A DNA stretch of 64,000 nucleotides from JAFGGG01 sp964634205 (GCA_964634205.1 CAZWKE010000009.1:29276-93275), one strand, 5' to 3'; positions 34,561 to 43,271 are shown, numbered from the stretch's first letter. Translations and numbers: made by a program. The notes: a model not told the origin generated them from the letters alone.

Positions 34561-35556
34561 TTAGCGCCCCACTATCTTCTCCATACTTTCCGGGTAACGG
34601 GAACCTTGTATCTTGATTCCGGCCGCGGCACGCTCTATTTCATTCAGGTCGTCCGGCGAAAGCTCCAGGTCGGCCGCCGCCATGTTCTCCTCCAGACGCT
34701 TCAGTTTCGTGGTGCCCGGGATGGGAACAATCCACGGCTTCTGCGCCAAGAGCCAGGCCAGCGCGACCTGGGCCGGAGTAGCCTCCTTTCGCTGGGCCAT
34801 TTGCGCCAGCAGGTCCACCAGGGCCCGGTTGGCCCTGCGGGCCTCAGGGGTAAAGCGGGGCATGGTCATACGAAAGTCGTCCTTTTCGAATTTGGTGTTT
34901 TCATCGATCTTGCCGGCAAGAAAACCCCTGCCCAGCGGGCTGAAGGGCACAAACCCGATCCCCAGCTCTTCCAGGGTAGACAGCACCTCCCCCTCCGGGT
35001 CCCTGGTCCACAGCGAGTACTCACTCTGTACGGCGGTGACCGGCTGTACCATGTGTGCGCGGCGGATGGTATCGGCACCCGCCTCGGAAAGCCCGAAATG
35101 TTTTACTTTTCCTTCCCTGATTAGATCCTGTACCGTACCGGCTACATCTTCGATCGGCACCTCCGGGTCCACCCGGTGCTGATAGAACAGGTCGATGGCC
35201 TCAACCCGGAGCCGCCGCAGCGAGGCTTCCGCCACCTCCCGTATATGCTCCGGCCAGCTGTCCAGGCCGGTCCACCGGGATTTCCCGGCAGGATCTATTT
35301 TAAAGCCGAATTTGGTGGCAATTACCACCCGCCCGGCAAAGGGGGCCAGCGCCTCTCCCACCAGCTCCTCATTGATAAACGGGCCGTAGACCTCCGCGGT
35401 GTCGAAGAAGGTGACTCCGCGTTCCACAGCCCGGCGGATCAACGCGATCATCTCGCTCCTGTCCGGAAACGGTTTATACGAAAAACTCATTCCCATACAG
35501 CCCAAGCCGAGGGCCGAAACCTCCGGGCCGTTATTCCCAAGTTTGCGTTTCTTCAT
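34561..35556 (-). CDS. Aldo/keto reductase
   Basis: A 331-residue NADPH-dependent reductase with a TIM-barrel fold, similar to the YakC/AKR13 group. The catalytic tetrad is complete: Asp52 and Tyr57 in FFDTAEVYG, Lys82 in ATKFG and His127 in FYQHRVD. The cofactor site is VPIPGTTKLKRLEEN. These enzymes reduce aldehydes and ketones, often as detoxification. The upstream region holds a MerR-type promoter (35576-35606), which suggests induction by aldehydes, thiol stress or a similar signal. The ATG is preceded by AAGGAGG. Confidence 0.93.
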   Translation of the reverse strand: MKKRKLGNNGPEVSALGLGCMGMSFSYKPFPDRSEMIALIRRAVERGVTFFDTAEVYGPFINEELVGEALAPFAGRVVIATKFGFKIDPAGKSRWTGLDSWPEHIREVAEASLRRLRVEAIDLFYQHRVDPEVPIEDVAGTVQDLIREGKVKHFGLSEAGADTIRRAHMVQPVTAVQSEYSLWTRDPEGEVLSTLEELGIGFVPFSPLGRGFLAGKIDENTKFEKDDFRMTMPRFTPEARRANRALVDLLAQMAQRKEATPAQVALAWLLAQKPWIVPIPGTTKLKRLEENMAAADLELSPDDLNEIERAAAGIKIQGSRYPESMEKIVGR

Positions 35557-35575
35557 TGTTTTCCTCCTTAATAAT

Positions 35576-35606
35576 AATGTACAACTTTGAGTTCACTCCA
35601 GGTCAA
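35576..35606 (-). promoter_or_regulatory. MerR-family-type promoter/operator of the aldo/keto reductase
   Basis: On the minus strand TTGACC (35601-35606) and TACATT (35576-35581) are separated by 19 bp, not 17. A perfect dyad GAGTGAACTC (35589-35598) sits in the spacer. A 19-bp spacer carrying the dyad is the hallmark of promoters untwisted by MerR-family activators such as SoxR, CueR, NmlR and AdhR. The regulator gene is not in the window. Confidence 0.7.
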
Positions 35607-35693
35607 GGAATTAGGGGATTTTTTAAGGTTTTATTTATTTTGGGCCGGTTGCAATACAATAAATAATCCAATTATTTAAAGGAGGTATGAATT

Positions 35694-35876
35694 ATGAATG
35701 AAAAATACAAAATATTTTTATTCACAACATGTTTTGTATTAATATCCCTATTAATACCGGCATTTTCATCGTGTACGATGCCGACGGGGTCATCGGGTAA
35801 ATCAGCAGGAGCACCCGCTAATTTTGACGGATCAAGAGGTAAATATATCAGGAATAAACTCCGGGAATCGTATTAA
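35694..35876 (+). CDS. Small lipoprotein
   Basis: A 60-residue protein with a classic lipoprotein signal peptide (IFLFTTCFVLISLLIPAFSSC, Cys27 at the cleavage site) and a short Gly/Ser/Ala-rich mature part ending in KYIRNKLRESY. The ATG lies 7 nt after AAAGGAGGT, and a strong terminator follows, so it is a stand-alone transcription unit. Function unknown; no family recognised. Confidence 0.7.
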   Translation: MNEKYKIFLFTTCFVLISLLIPAFSSCTMPTGSSGKSAGAPANFDGSRGKYIRNKLRESY

Positions 35877-35916
35877 AAAGGTGTCTTAGGAACCTTACAA
35901 ACCAAAAAAACAAAGA

Positions 35917-35944
35917 GGCCGTCCGGGAACCAACCCGGGCGGCC
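35917..35944. terminator. Bidirectional rho-independent terminator
   Basis: GGCCGTCCGGG and CCCGGGCGGCC pair as an 11-bp stem (one G-U type mismatch) with a 6-nt loop. T-rich stretches flank it on both sides (CTTCTTTATT on plus, TCTTTGTTTTTTTGG on minus). It separates the small lipoprotein gene from the convergent oxidoreductase gene. Confidence 0.85.
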
Positions 35945-35978
35945 CTTCTTTATTATCAACGCCGTATCATCACGTTTA

Positions 35979-36905
35979 TTATCTCACCTTGATAACCACG
36001 TTCCCTTTTTTATGCCCGCCGTCCACGTAGCGGTGCGCTTCGGCGATCTCGGCAAGCGGATAAACCTTGTCGATCACCGGCTTGAAGCTGCCGGTTTCCA
36101 TCAACTTACTGAGCAGCTCAAGGTTTTCCGGAAGTGATTTCGGCCTGCCGTCATCCACCGACAAATAGAGGCCGTTTGCGGTCAGCGCCTTTTTGCACTG
36201 CGATTTCAGCGCCGAGCTTTTCTTTTTGCCCACGGCGTCAAAGATAAAATCATAGCGCTCCCCCCTGCCCTGCAAATCCTCTTTGGTATAATCGATTACC
36301 GCATCGGCCCCCAGCGATTTCATCAGCCCCAGGTTCCCGGTGCCGCAGACCGCGGTCACCTCCGCACCGAAGTGCTTGGTCAGCTGCAGCGCGGTGGTTC
36401 CGATCGCGCCGGAGGCCCCGTAGATGAGCACCTTCACTTTCGTCCGAATATTCGCTTTTTGCATAAAATACCCGGCCAGAAGTCCCCCATAGGCGGCTGC
36501 CGCGGCCTCCTCATAACTGACATTCGCGGGAATTATTACCAGACACTCTTTTTCCGACAGACAGGCATACTCGGCGTACGTCCCGAATCGCAGGCCGGTC
36601 ATACCGTAGACCCGGTCTCCCGGTTTAAAGCGCGTGACGTCCGCGCCGGCTGATTCAACGTCTCCGGCCAGCACCATCCCGATGACGGGGTTCCGGGGTT
36701 TGCCGAAACCCAACGCCAGGCCCATCATCAGTCCCAGGGGGTGCCATGGGGGGATCTTAAATCCGCGCACAATACAGTCGCTTGCCGTGACCGCCGTGGC
36801 GAATATTTTGACACGGAGTTCATTCTTTTTGGGAACGGGTTTTTCCATCTCAGCAAGCTGCAATACCTCGGGTGGCCCGTATTTTGTGCAGATTACCGCT
36901 TTCAT
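35979..36905 (-). CDS. MDR-family NAD(P)-dependent oxidoreductase (quinone-reductase-like)
   Basis: A 308-residue zinc-free medium-chain dehydrogenase. The start MKAVICTKYGPPEVLQ follows GAGGATGGA; a second ATG 15 nt upstream is possible. The GroES-like domain contains GMVLAGDVESAGADVTRFKPGDRVYG. The Rossmann fold has IYGASGAIGTTALQLTKHFGAEVTAVCG, and the end is the typical YPLAEIAEAHRYVDGGHKKGNVVIKV. Substrate is probably a quinone or enone with NADPH. It is closely preceded by a lipoprotein gene on the same strand. Confidence 0.9.
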   Translation of the reverse strand: MKAVICTKYGPPEVLQLAEMEKPVPKKNELRVKIFATAVTASDCIVRGFKIPPWHPLGLMMGLALGFGKPRNPVIGMVLAGDVESAGADVTRFKPGDRVYGMTGLRFGTYAEYACLSEKECLVIIPANVSYEEAAAAAYGGLLAGYFMQKANIRTKVKVLIYGASGAIGTTALQLTKHFGAEVTAVCGTGNLGLMKSLGADAVIDYTKEDLQGRGERYDFIFDAVGKKKSSALKSQCKKALTANGLYLSVDDGRPKSLPENLELLSKLMETGSFKPVIDKVYPLAEIAEAHRYVDGGHKKGNVVIKVR

Positions 36906-36912
36906 TCCATCC

Positions 36913-37392
36913 TCATTCATTATTGCTTAAAATGATCCTGCCGTCCGTTAACAGCGGGATTTTTTGATAATACCCCCGTTCATCATATAAAAAGGTTATG
37001 ACGATAAAATAGAACCTGTTTTGTTTGTTTTCAGGCCCGTCTTTTGATATTTTTATACTTTGAATCTCAAACGAATCGAATACCGCCCGTTCAAGATGAA
37101 ACCGGTTTTTTATATGCGTTCCGGCCTTCCTGATATAAGCGGGAATATCCATATCATTCAAGGATTCCGGCCCATTGCTTTTCAGTGACCGCAGATCCTT
37201 TTCACCTATCCCCCATACTTCCGTCAACGAATCGGCAGAACTCCCGCTTCCCAGTATTCTTCGATACGGTTTATTATAATCACACTTATAAAATCCGTCC
37301 GCCGGGCTGCTTTGCCCCTGCGTATCAACCGGTCCCGCGGAACTGCAGCCGCTTGTCAGTGTGATGAGGCAGATTAGAAAATATTTCATCAT
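36913..37392 (-). CDS. Hypothetical lipoprotein
   Basis: A 159-residue protein with signal peptide MMKYFLICLITLTSGC (lipobox TSGC). The mature part (from SSAGPVDTQGQSS) is hydrophilic with alternating beta segments (NRFYFIVITFLYDERGYYQ, IPLLTDGRIILSNNE). Family not recognised. The stop lies 7 bp before the oxidoreductase start, so the two may be co-transcribed, though a functional link is not obvious. Confidence 0.65.
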   Translation of the reverse strand: MMKYFLICLITLTSGCSSAGPVDTQGQSSPADGFYKCDYNKPYRRILGSGSSADSLTEVWGIGEKDLRSLKSNGPESLNDMDIPAYIRKAGTHIKNRFHLERAVFDSFEIQSIKISKDGPENKQNRFYFIVITFLYDERGYYQKIPLLTDGRIILSNNE

Positions 37393-37456
37393 AATAATTA
37401 ATACCTTTGCTAAAATAACACGATATCATAATAATACATATAATCTTAAGCGGGAG

Positions 37457-38542
37457 TTATTTCTTGGCTCCGGCGTTTTTAAGCAGCCGGACCATTTCTT
37501 CTTGCCCCTGCCAGCGCTCGGCCATGGAAAGCGCGGTCTGGCCCTTTTTCCAGCCCAGATTCAGACCCTTCAGATTATCCTCCGCTGTTGTGACAGCGTT
37601 CACATCCGTCCCCGCGGCGATCAACAGCTTGACAATCTCTATATCATCGTTTTGCACGGCCGCCATCAAAGTGGTAAAGCCCTCTACTGTTTTCAAATTT
37701 ACGTCCGCGCCTTTTTGTAAAAGTAGTTTGATACAATCCGGGTCCGCAAACGCGGCAGCATACAGAAGCGCGGTCCAGCCGGTCTTGTTCGTCGCATTAA
37801 CCGGTGCGCCCTTGTCCAGCAGCAGGCGCAGTATACGAATATCCGCCTTGTATGCAGCGGTCATCAAAGAGGTTTCTCCGTTATTATCCTGTACGTTGAC
37901 ACGAGCGCCCTTGTCAATAAGCAGTTTGACGATTTGTGGATCACCGCGGTAGACCGCCATCATCAAAACCGTGCCACCCTGTTCGTCGCGATGGTTTACT
38001 TCCGCACCGGCGTCGATCAGTTTTTTTACCTGCTCGGGTGCTCCGTAGAAAACCGCCCAGGTCAACGCGGTCCAGCCCCTGTTGTCCACCGCGTCAATAT
38101 TCCCGATTTTTGTGATAAGCATGTCCGCGATTGTTTGATTTTTCATGTGCAGCGCCCACATCAGCACGGATTTTTGTTCACACGCGTCCTGCGCTTGGGT
38201 ATCGGCACCCGATGCAATCAGCAGCTTAGCCACCTCCGTGTGCTTATGCCCTATGGCCTGCATCAGGGGGGTAAAACAGTTATGCTTGCTTTTGGTATCC
38301 AGTTGTATACCTTTTTTCACCAGCAGTTTTACCACCTCCAGATGTCCGTTTCTGGCGGCCCAGGTCAGGGCCGTGGCCCCGTCGTGATCTTTGCTGTTGA
38401 CATCCACCCCCGCCGCTAAAAACTCTTGGACCTTATTCAGGTCTCCGTCTTTGGCCGCGGTAATAAACTCTTCTCCTTGGTTGGCCCATACCGCCGCACC
38501 CAGAACAAAGAAAAGGATCACTGCCATGATATTTTTTCTCAT
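37457..38542 (-). CDS. Secreted ankyrin-repeat protein
   Basis: A 361-residue protein with a cleavable signal peptide (VILFFVLGAAVWA) and ten ankyrin repeats of about 33 residues covering nearly all of the mature chain. Most have the consensus G.TALTWAARNGHLEVVKLL..KG; one repeat carries an insertion (DACEQKSVLMWALHMKNQ). No enzymatic domain. It likely acts in the periplasm as a protein-binding solenoid; in other bacteria such proteins accompany catalase or chaperone functions, but nothing here indicates a partner. It has an extended -10 promoter at 38575-38583. Confidence 0.92.
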   Translation of the reverse strand: MRKNIMAVILFFVLGAAVWANQGEEFITAAKDGDLNKVQEFLAAGVDVNSKDHDGATALTWAARNGHLEVVKLLVKKGIQLDTKSKHNCFTPLMQAIGHKHTEVAKLLIASGADTQAQDACEQKSVLMWALHMKNQTIADMLITKIGNIDAVDNRGWTALTWAVFYGAPEQVKKLIDAGAEVNHRDEQGGTVLMMAVYRGDPQIVKLLIDKGARVNVQDNNGETSLMTAAYKADIRILRLLLDKGAPVNATNKTGWTALLYAAAFADPDCIKLLLQKGADVNLKTVEGFTTLMAAVQNDDIEIVKLLIAAGTDVNAVTTAEDNLKGLNLGWKKGQTALSMAERWQGQEEMVRLLKNAGAKK

Positions 38543-38574
38543 AACACACTCTCCCTCATACAGACTTACATTAC

Positions 38575-38583
38575 ATTATAGCA
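38575..38583 (-). promoter_or_regulatory. Extended -10 promoter of the ankyrin gene
   Basis: TGCTATAAT on the minus strand, a perfect extended -10 element, 33 bp upstream of the ankyrin start codon. No matching -35 is visible, as is usual for this promoter class. Confidence 0.6.
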
Positions 38584-38640
38584 CGTATTTAATATGAGTA
38601 CCCTTTCATTATCGTCCTTCTCTATTTTTTTAGGAGATCG

Positions 38641-38991
38641 ATTTTCCTTGACCCGCAACCGGGCTTTAAATTCACCACCAAAGCGGTCGCCCAAAAAATC
38701 GGGGTAACGGAGGCGCTTATTTTCCATCACTTCCCCACAAAGAAAGCATTGATTCAGGCAATCTATAACAGTCACTTCGACAAGATCAAACAGAATATAA
38801 ATATTATAGGTACTCCTTCAGCGCAAAGCATCAAAAAAGATCTTGTCAACTATTTTATCAAATTCTATAGAAACGGTGAAAAAACCAGGACCCTGGAACT
38901 GCTTTATCTTTACGCGCTCGAGAAAAAAAACCAAACCCGCGATGCCGGCGGTCCTGAAGATTTTGCCATGGAGAGTTTTTTTGAACAATAG
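38641..38991 (+). pseudogene. Truncated TetR-family regulator
   Basis: About 117 codons in one frame that match a TetR regulator from the second half of helix 1: FKFTTKAVAQKIGVTEALIF, then HHFPTKKALIQAIYNSHFDK, then 70 residues of the start of the ligand domain. The first 15 residues of the HTH domain and more than 80 residues at the C-terminus are missing, and no ATG, GTG or TTG begins the conserved part (an AGGAG stands just before an ATT). It is most likely a decayed gene. Confidence 0.75.
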
Positions 38992-39054
38992 AACAGAAAA
39001 CGGCTGATTTTCCATCCTTTATAACAAAAATTGCTGTACTTCCTGAGATTTCGA

Positions 39055-39083
39055 TTGACAGGGATTATAACTTTCCCTAGCAT
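39055..39083 (+). promoter_or_regulatory. Sigma-70 promoter of the DUF336/Gfo-Idh operon
   Basis: TTGACA (39055-39060) and TAGCAT (39078-39083) are 17 bp apart. A second start, an extended -10 TGCTATACT at 39110-39118, lies nearer the gene. The leader to ATG 39202 would be 75-110 nt. Confidence 0.6.
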
Positions 39084-39201
39084 TCACCGGTTACTTTTTC
39101 CCCGATTTCTGCTATACTATGGCACGGATACGAGAAACAATTACAGGATCGGACCCGCGAAGAACAGTAGTTTTTCGAGGTCCCCATCCAAAGGAGGGCA
39201 T

Positions 39202-39675
39202 ATGGAATATGCGTTGGATGACTTGCTGCGGCAGGAAGATGATCTGCAATTCTCCCACTTCAATGAGGAGACGGCCTGGCAAGTCGGGTCCTGGCTTTAC
39301 AAGACGGCCGCCGCGGAAAACCTTCCGGTCACCATCGACATCACCCTTGCCGGCAGGCGACTCTTCCACGCTGCCCGACCCGGTACGTCTCCGGACAATG
39401 ACGCCTGGATCGAACGGAAGATCCGGCTGGTCAACCGCACGGGGCACAGCTCCTTCTACCAGGGCAGGCGCCTGAAAAACCTGGGCAAGACCATCGAGAT
39501 GGCCATGCTCCTGCCGGAAAGCGAGTACGCCCCCCACGGCGGCTGCTTTCCCATCATCCTTAAGCATACCGGCGTGGTGGGCACCATCACTGTCTCCGGC
39601 CTGCCCCAGGAGGACGATCACAAGCTGGTGGTTCGCGCCCTGCGCCACATCCTGAAAAAAGGAGACGAAGCATGA
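39202..39675 (+). CDS. DUF336 / UPF0303-type heme-degrading-like protein
   Basis: A 157-residue single-domain protein of the HbpS-like (DUF336/UPF0303) family. Matching segments are TIDITLAGRRLFHAARPGTSPDNDAWIERK, SEYAPHGGCFPIILKHTGVVGTITVSGLPQEDDHKL and VVRALRHIL. Members bind cobalamin or heme-type ligands or act as accessory proteins in catabolic operons. The true start is ATG 39202 behind AAAGGAGGG; the open frame begins earlier without a ribosome site. Its stop overlaps the start of the Gfo/Idh/MocA gene, so the pair is translationally coupled. It is GC-rich compared with its surroundings. Confidence 0.87.
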   Translation: MEYALDDLLRQEDDLQFSHFNEETAWQVGSWLYKTAAAENLPVTIDITLAGRRLFHAARPGTSPDNDAWIERKIRLVNRTGHSSFYQGRRLKNLGKTIEMAMLLPESEYAPHGGCFPIILKHTGVVGTITVSGLPQEDDHKLVVRALRHILKKGDEA

Positions 39676-40844
39676 GTATCAATCCGGTCATCGACATGTT
39701 GGGTCGGCGTTTGCGGCTGGCCGTCATCGGGGGCGGGGAGGGATCGTTCATCGGCGGTATGCACCGGCTGGCCGCGCGCCTGGACGACCGCTACGACATC
39801 GTGGCCGGCGCGCTCTCCTCCAAACCGGACAAGGCCAAACGCGACGGAGCCTCCCTGGGCCTGGCGGAAGACCGCGTCTATACGGACGGTCTCAAGCTTA
39901 TTGAAACCGAAGCGGGACGAAAAGACGGCGCGGACGTGATCGCCGTCATGACGCCCAACGACACCCACTTTCTCTACGCCGCCGCGGCCCTCGACCACGG
40001 CTTCGACGTCATCTGCGACAAGCCCATGACCAACACCGTCGCAAACGCCGAAGCCCTGCACCAAAAAGCCGAACAGTCCGGTCTGGTCTTCTGCCTCACC
40101 CACAACTACACCGGCTATCCCCTGGTGCGGCAGGCCAAGGCCATGGTGGACGAGGGCATGCTCGGCACCATCCGCTTGGCGCAGGTGGAGTACGTACAGG
40201 GCGGCAAAGCGGATGAAAACGATCCGGACCCCAAAGGTCCGGTACCCTGGCGCTACGATCCGGTCAAAGGCGGGCCGTCACTGGTTATGGGCGACATCGG
40301 CACACACGCTCACAACCTGGTGCGCTTCGTCACCGGCTTGGAAGTCGCGGAGGTGGCGGCAGAGGCGGGAGCCGTCGTCCCCGGCCGGAAGATCCATGAT
40401 TACGCCGGGGCGCTCCTGCGGTTTGAAAACGGCGCGCGCGGCGTCTTCTGGGTAACACAGGCAGCGGCCGGCGTGGAGAACTGCCTGCGCCTGCGCGTAA
40501 GCGGCACCAAGGGCAGCATCGAGTGGATGCAGGAGGTCCCCCAGAAACTTCTCTTCAAACCGCTTACCGGTCCGGCCGAGATCCGCACCCCCAATGGTCC
40601 GGGCACCCTGCCCCTGGCCGCGCGATCGTCACGCATCGTCAAGGGCCATCCGGAAGGCTTCCCGGAGGGATTCGCCAATCTCTATTCGGACGCGGCACAA
40701 GCCATCGCCGCCCGTCGATCCGGAAAAAAGCCCGACCCCTTGGCCCTGCACTTTCCCACATCCTACGACGGCCTTAGGGGCGTCCGTTTCGTACACAAGG
40801 TGATCGAGTCGAGTAAAGCCGACGGCGCATGGATGAAGTGTTGA
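39672..40844 (+). CDS. Gfo/Idh/MocA-family oxidoreductase
   Basis: A 390-residue NAD(P)-dependent sugar or inositol dehydrogenase. The Rossmann domain starts LRLAVIGGGEGSFIGGMHR; MTPNDTHF and the catalytic-type motif ICDKPMTNT follow. The C-terminal alpha/beta domain contains GGPSLVMGDIGTHAHNLVRF, where Asp and His serve in catalysis. It has no signal peptide. It overlaps the DUF336 gene by 4 bp. Such pairs occur in catabolic clusters for uncommon sugars or polyols, usually next to xylose-isomerase-like TIM-barrel genes, which are absent here. Codons end almost always in G or C, unlike most neighbours, suggesting acquisition from a GC-rich donor. Confidence 0.92.
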   Translation: MSINPVIDMLGRRLRLAVIGGGEGSFIGGMHRLAARLDDRYDIVAGALSSKPDKAKRDGASLGLAEDRVYTDGLKLIETEAGRKDGADVIAVMTPNDTHFLYAAAALDHGFDVICDKPMTNTVANAEALHQKAEQSGLVFCLTHNYTGYPLVRQAKAMVDEGMLGTIRLAQVEYVQGGKADENDPDPKGPVPWRYDPVKGGPSLVMGDIGTHAHNLVRFVTGLEVAEVAAEAGAVVPGRKIHDYAGALLRFENGARGVFWVTQAAAGVENCLRLRVSGTKGSIEWMQEVPQKLLFKPLTGPAEIRTPNGPGTLPLAARSSRIVKGHPEGFPEGFANLYSDAAQAIAARRSGKKPDPLALHFPTSYDGLRGVRFVHKVIESSKADGAWMKC

Positions 40845-40961
40845 TCATAAAATTCGTCGACGAATACTACGCGGACCAACGGTGCGTACCGGCGCTCATC
40901 CCGTGCAAGGGAGTGGTCAGATTGTAAAAATGAGGCGGTTTGGTTTTTAATTCTTTCGTTT

Positions 40962-41693
40962 TCATTTACTCTTTGACGCCTTTAAAAATCCCCGGGCCAG
41001 CATGACATACCAGGCAAGAGCGGCAATCCCGCCGATCATGGCGAAAATCATGGCCGCAGCAAACAACGCAGGAAAAAACGATGATACTGTTTCAAAAATC
41101 AACAGGAATCCGAAGGCGATAATCCCCATCCACCCGGTTATATTGTTAAAGACCTTTCCTTTTAAGATAACAATACAGATGAAGATATTGGCCAGCTCCG
41201 ATAAAAAGAAACCGGGGAAAGTCCCCGGTGTATGGCTGCTGCCCCTGGCGATTAGAGCCTCTCCCGCCGCTTTTAACATAACCCGTTGACCCTCCGAACC
41301 GGCGGCCAGATACTTCTTGCTTAAGGCCAACATCGGGAAAGCGCTATTGTCCGCCATAAAAATAACATAAGCCGCCAGGAACAGGATAAGGCTAAGCCCG
41401 GCAAAGGCGCTATTTTCCTTGCGGTGCAACCCAAAAAGAGATAAAAATACCGGGATTGTCAGCGTAGTGGCGATGATATTGATAAGACCCAAATTGCGCA
41501 TGGCCATAAACCGGTTTTGTGCGAACAGATCAAACCAGCCGGTGATGGTCGACGTATCCACCGTTGCTTTTGATCCGCCGGGTACCGCGGTCAGGAGAAT
41601 CTCCGCAACCATCACCGCCAGGGCAGCAATGGCGCATACCGCCCCGATTCTATAGAGTAGTTTCCAGCGTGATTCGTTAAGATTTAATTCCAT
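40962..41693 (-). CDS. DUF4386-like six-helix membrane protein
   Basis: A 243-residue inner-membrane protein with six predicted membrane helices (LYRIGAVCAIAALAVMVAEILL, NIIATTLTIPVFLSLFGLH, GIIAFGFLLIFETVSSFFPA). The layout, with conserved NR..AMRNLGLINI after the first extracellular loop and a P-rich loop (SSHTPGTFPGFFLSELAN), resembles DUF4386 proteins. Function unknown. AGGAGGATACA precedes the ATG. It lies 33 bp upstream of nothing obvious; purM on the same strand is its upstream neighbour. Confidence 0.7.
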   Translation of the reverse strand: MELNLNESRWKLLYRIGAVCAIAALAVMVAEILLTAVPGGSKATVDTSTITGWFDLFAQNRFMAMRNLGLINIIATTLTIPVFLSLFGLHRKENSAFAGLSLILFLAAYVIFMADNSAFPMLALSKKYLAAGSEGQRVMLKAAGEALIARGSSHTPGTFPGFFLSELANIFICIVILKGKVFNNITGWMGIIAFGFLLIFETVSSFFPALFAAAMIFAMIGGIAALAWYVMLARGFLKASKSK

Positions 41694-41726
41694 TGTATCC
41701 TCCTATTTACGTCTCTTTTCCTTTAT

Positions 41727-42743
41727 CTAATAGTTCAACCCACCGGTGCAGACGACATTTTGTTCCCCTGCGCTGATTTCACCGATTCTATAGGAATCTT
41801 CCCCATTCTCCGCCAGGTTGTTGATAATATAATCCACATCATTTTTATCACACACAAGAGCCATGCCGATCCCCATATTAAATGTCCGCAGCATCGCTTC
41901 ATCCACAATACCCGATTCTGATTTAATACACATAAATATTTCCGGGATTTTATAAGCGTTAAGATCTATGTTCGCGTTTTTATCCGCGGGTAAAATCCGG
42001 TTCAGGTTCTCTTTAATTCCCCCGCCGGTAATATGGGCAAGGCCTTTGATTTTTCCGGTGTTAAACAAAGATTTCAGCGGCCGATAATAGCATTTATGCG
42101 GAATCAGTACTGTATTAATAAAACTCGAACTCCCGATTTTCATGTTTTCGAGTTTGGGATTTTTTGTAATCAGGTCCCTTACCAGGGTATAGCCGTTGGT
42201 ATGCAGGCCGTTGGAAGCGATCCCGATAACAACATCTCCGCCCGCAATAGCGCTTCCGTCTATAATATTATCCTTCTCCACAATACCGACAATACTTGAT
42301 CCCAAGACATAGGTGCCTTCCGGAACAACATCGGGCTGCTGGGTTGTTTCTCCGCCCGTCAGCACACACCCCTGCTCCTGGCACGCTTCCACACAGGCGG
42401 ATACAATCCGTCTTATTTTAGCGGGGTCCATTGTGCCGCAGATGATCAAATCCTGAACGGCAACCGGCTCGGCCCCCATACAGATGCAGTCATTAATAAG
42501 ATGGTTGATCATATCGTAACAGACCGATTCGATCTTATCATGTTTAAAGGCCAAAACCTGCTTGCTTCCGGGTTCCTCGGTCTTTAACACCAGCACCGGC
42601 TGTTTATATTTTGATATATCCAATTGAAACAATGAGGAAAAAGCGCCGACCTTGTTTATCAATCGATTGTCTTTTCCGTCGATGATCCCGGATAAGGAGT
42701 TTTTGGCTTTATTCGCCGAATCGATGTCCACCCTGTATTTCAT
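41727..42743 (-). CDS. purM: Phosphoribosylaminoimidazole synthetase (AIR synthase)
   Basis: Fifth step of purine synthesis: ATP-dependent ring closure of FGAM to AIR. The 338 residues show the two-domain PurM fold: DIDSANKAKNSLSGII at the N-terminus, LAFKHDKIESVCYDMINHLINDCICMGAEPV, the glycine-rich VLTGGETTQQPDVVPEG, ASNGLHTNGYTLVRDLI and LAHITGGGIKENLNRILP. The sequence departs from the E. coli type in the first 60 residues but all core motifs are present. It stands apart from other pur genes; purA lies 1.7 kb away on the same strand. Confidence 0.93.
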   Translation of the reverse strand: MKYRVDIDSANKAKNSLSGIIDGKDNRLINKVGAFSSLFQLDISKYKQPVLVLKTEEPGSKQVLAFKHDKIESVCYDMINHLINDCICMGAEPVAVQDLIICGTMDPAKIRRIVSACVEACQEQGCVLTGGETTQQPDVVPEGTYVLGSSIVGIVEKDNIIDGSAIAGGDVVIGIASNGLHTNGYTLVRDLITKNPKLENMKIGSSSFINTVLIPHKCYYRPLKSLFNTGKIKGLAHITGGGIKENLNRILPADKNANIDLNAYKIPEIFMCIKSESGIVDEAMLRTFNMGIGMALVCDKNDVDYIINNLAENGEDSYRIGEISAGEQNVVCTGGLNY

Positions 42744-42772
42744 TTTAATTAAATATCCTCGCCGTATTTCTC

Positions 42773-43114
42773 TCAGTTATAGCCTTTGTCTCCGAACGGC
42801 TGCAGTTTCTCGATCCACATTTCCTCAAGCAGTTTTAAATCTTCCCGGTAATCAGTTTTTTCATCGTCCTTCGGTTTCAGATAGTCCAGTATCTCGAACG
42901 CAAAATTATCCTGCCCATACTTATTATAATCTTCCTGAAGCGCCTTGTTGAAGTGCGTGCCGGCAGAAAGCTGGAAATTACTGCTGTTCATAATTCCGTT
43001 GACATTCAACCCGCTTTCGATAAATATTTTCCCGTTGACCAGGTTCCTGATCTGGTACACGCCCATGGGCGGCGGGGCCCCGGCGTATTGTTTCTTTAAC
43101 TCTTTCTTGTTCAT
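42773..43114 (-). CDS. GIY-YIG-like domain protein
   Basis: A 113-residue protein. The start MNKKELKKQY is preceded by AAGGA at 6 nt. The fold is shown by MGVYQIRNLVNGKIFIESG (the GIY-YIG position reads GVY-x9-KIFI), then HFNKALQEDYNKYGQDNFAFEILDYL and LLEEMWIEKLQPFGDKGYN. The first Tyr is conserved, the second motif is not (KIFIES instead of xYIGxS), and the catalytic Arg/Glu are not obvious, so nuclease activity is doubtful. It has its own strong promoter at 43166-43194. Confidence 0.8.
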   Translation of the reverse strand: MNKKELKKQYAGAPPPMGVYQIRNLVNGKIFIESGLNVNGIMNSSNFQLSAGTHFNKALQEDYNKYGQDNFAFEILDYLKPKDDEKTDYREDLKLLEEMWIEKLQPFGDKGYN

Positions 43115-43165
43115 ATACTGTCCTTCAGTAGAGCACGACATGATGCATGTCTATCATAACGCAAT

Positions 43166-43194
43166 ATTGTAGTGCCGCACACTCGAGGTGTCAA
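43166..43194 (-). promoter_or_regulatory. Sigma-70 promoter of the GIY-YIG gene
   Basis: Minus-strand TTGACA (43189-43194) and TACAAT (43166-43171), spacer 17 bp. The -35 is flanked as CTTGACACC, the same as at purA and the VOC gene near 63 kb. Confidence 0.85.
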
Positions 43195-43271
43195 GATAAT
43201 TATCAGCAATATTAACTTCGGCCGCGGCGGGGAGACTGAAAGGGATTTCCTATACTCACACGGAAGAATAC

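Noticed and set aside
34166..34564. Open frames crossing the N run
   Set aside because: They depend on 100 undetermined bases and carry no coding evidence.
40830..40927. 32-codon frame overlapping the end of the Gfo/Idh gene
   Set aside because: No ribosome site and no recognisable protein features; too short to support.
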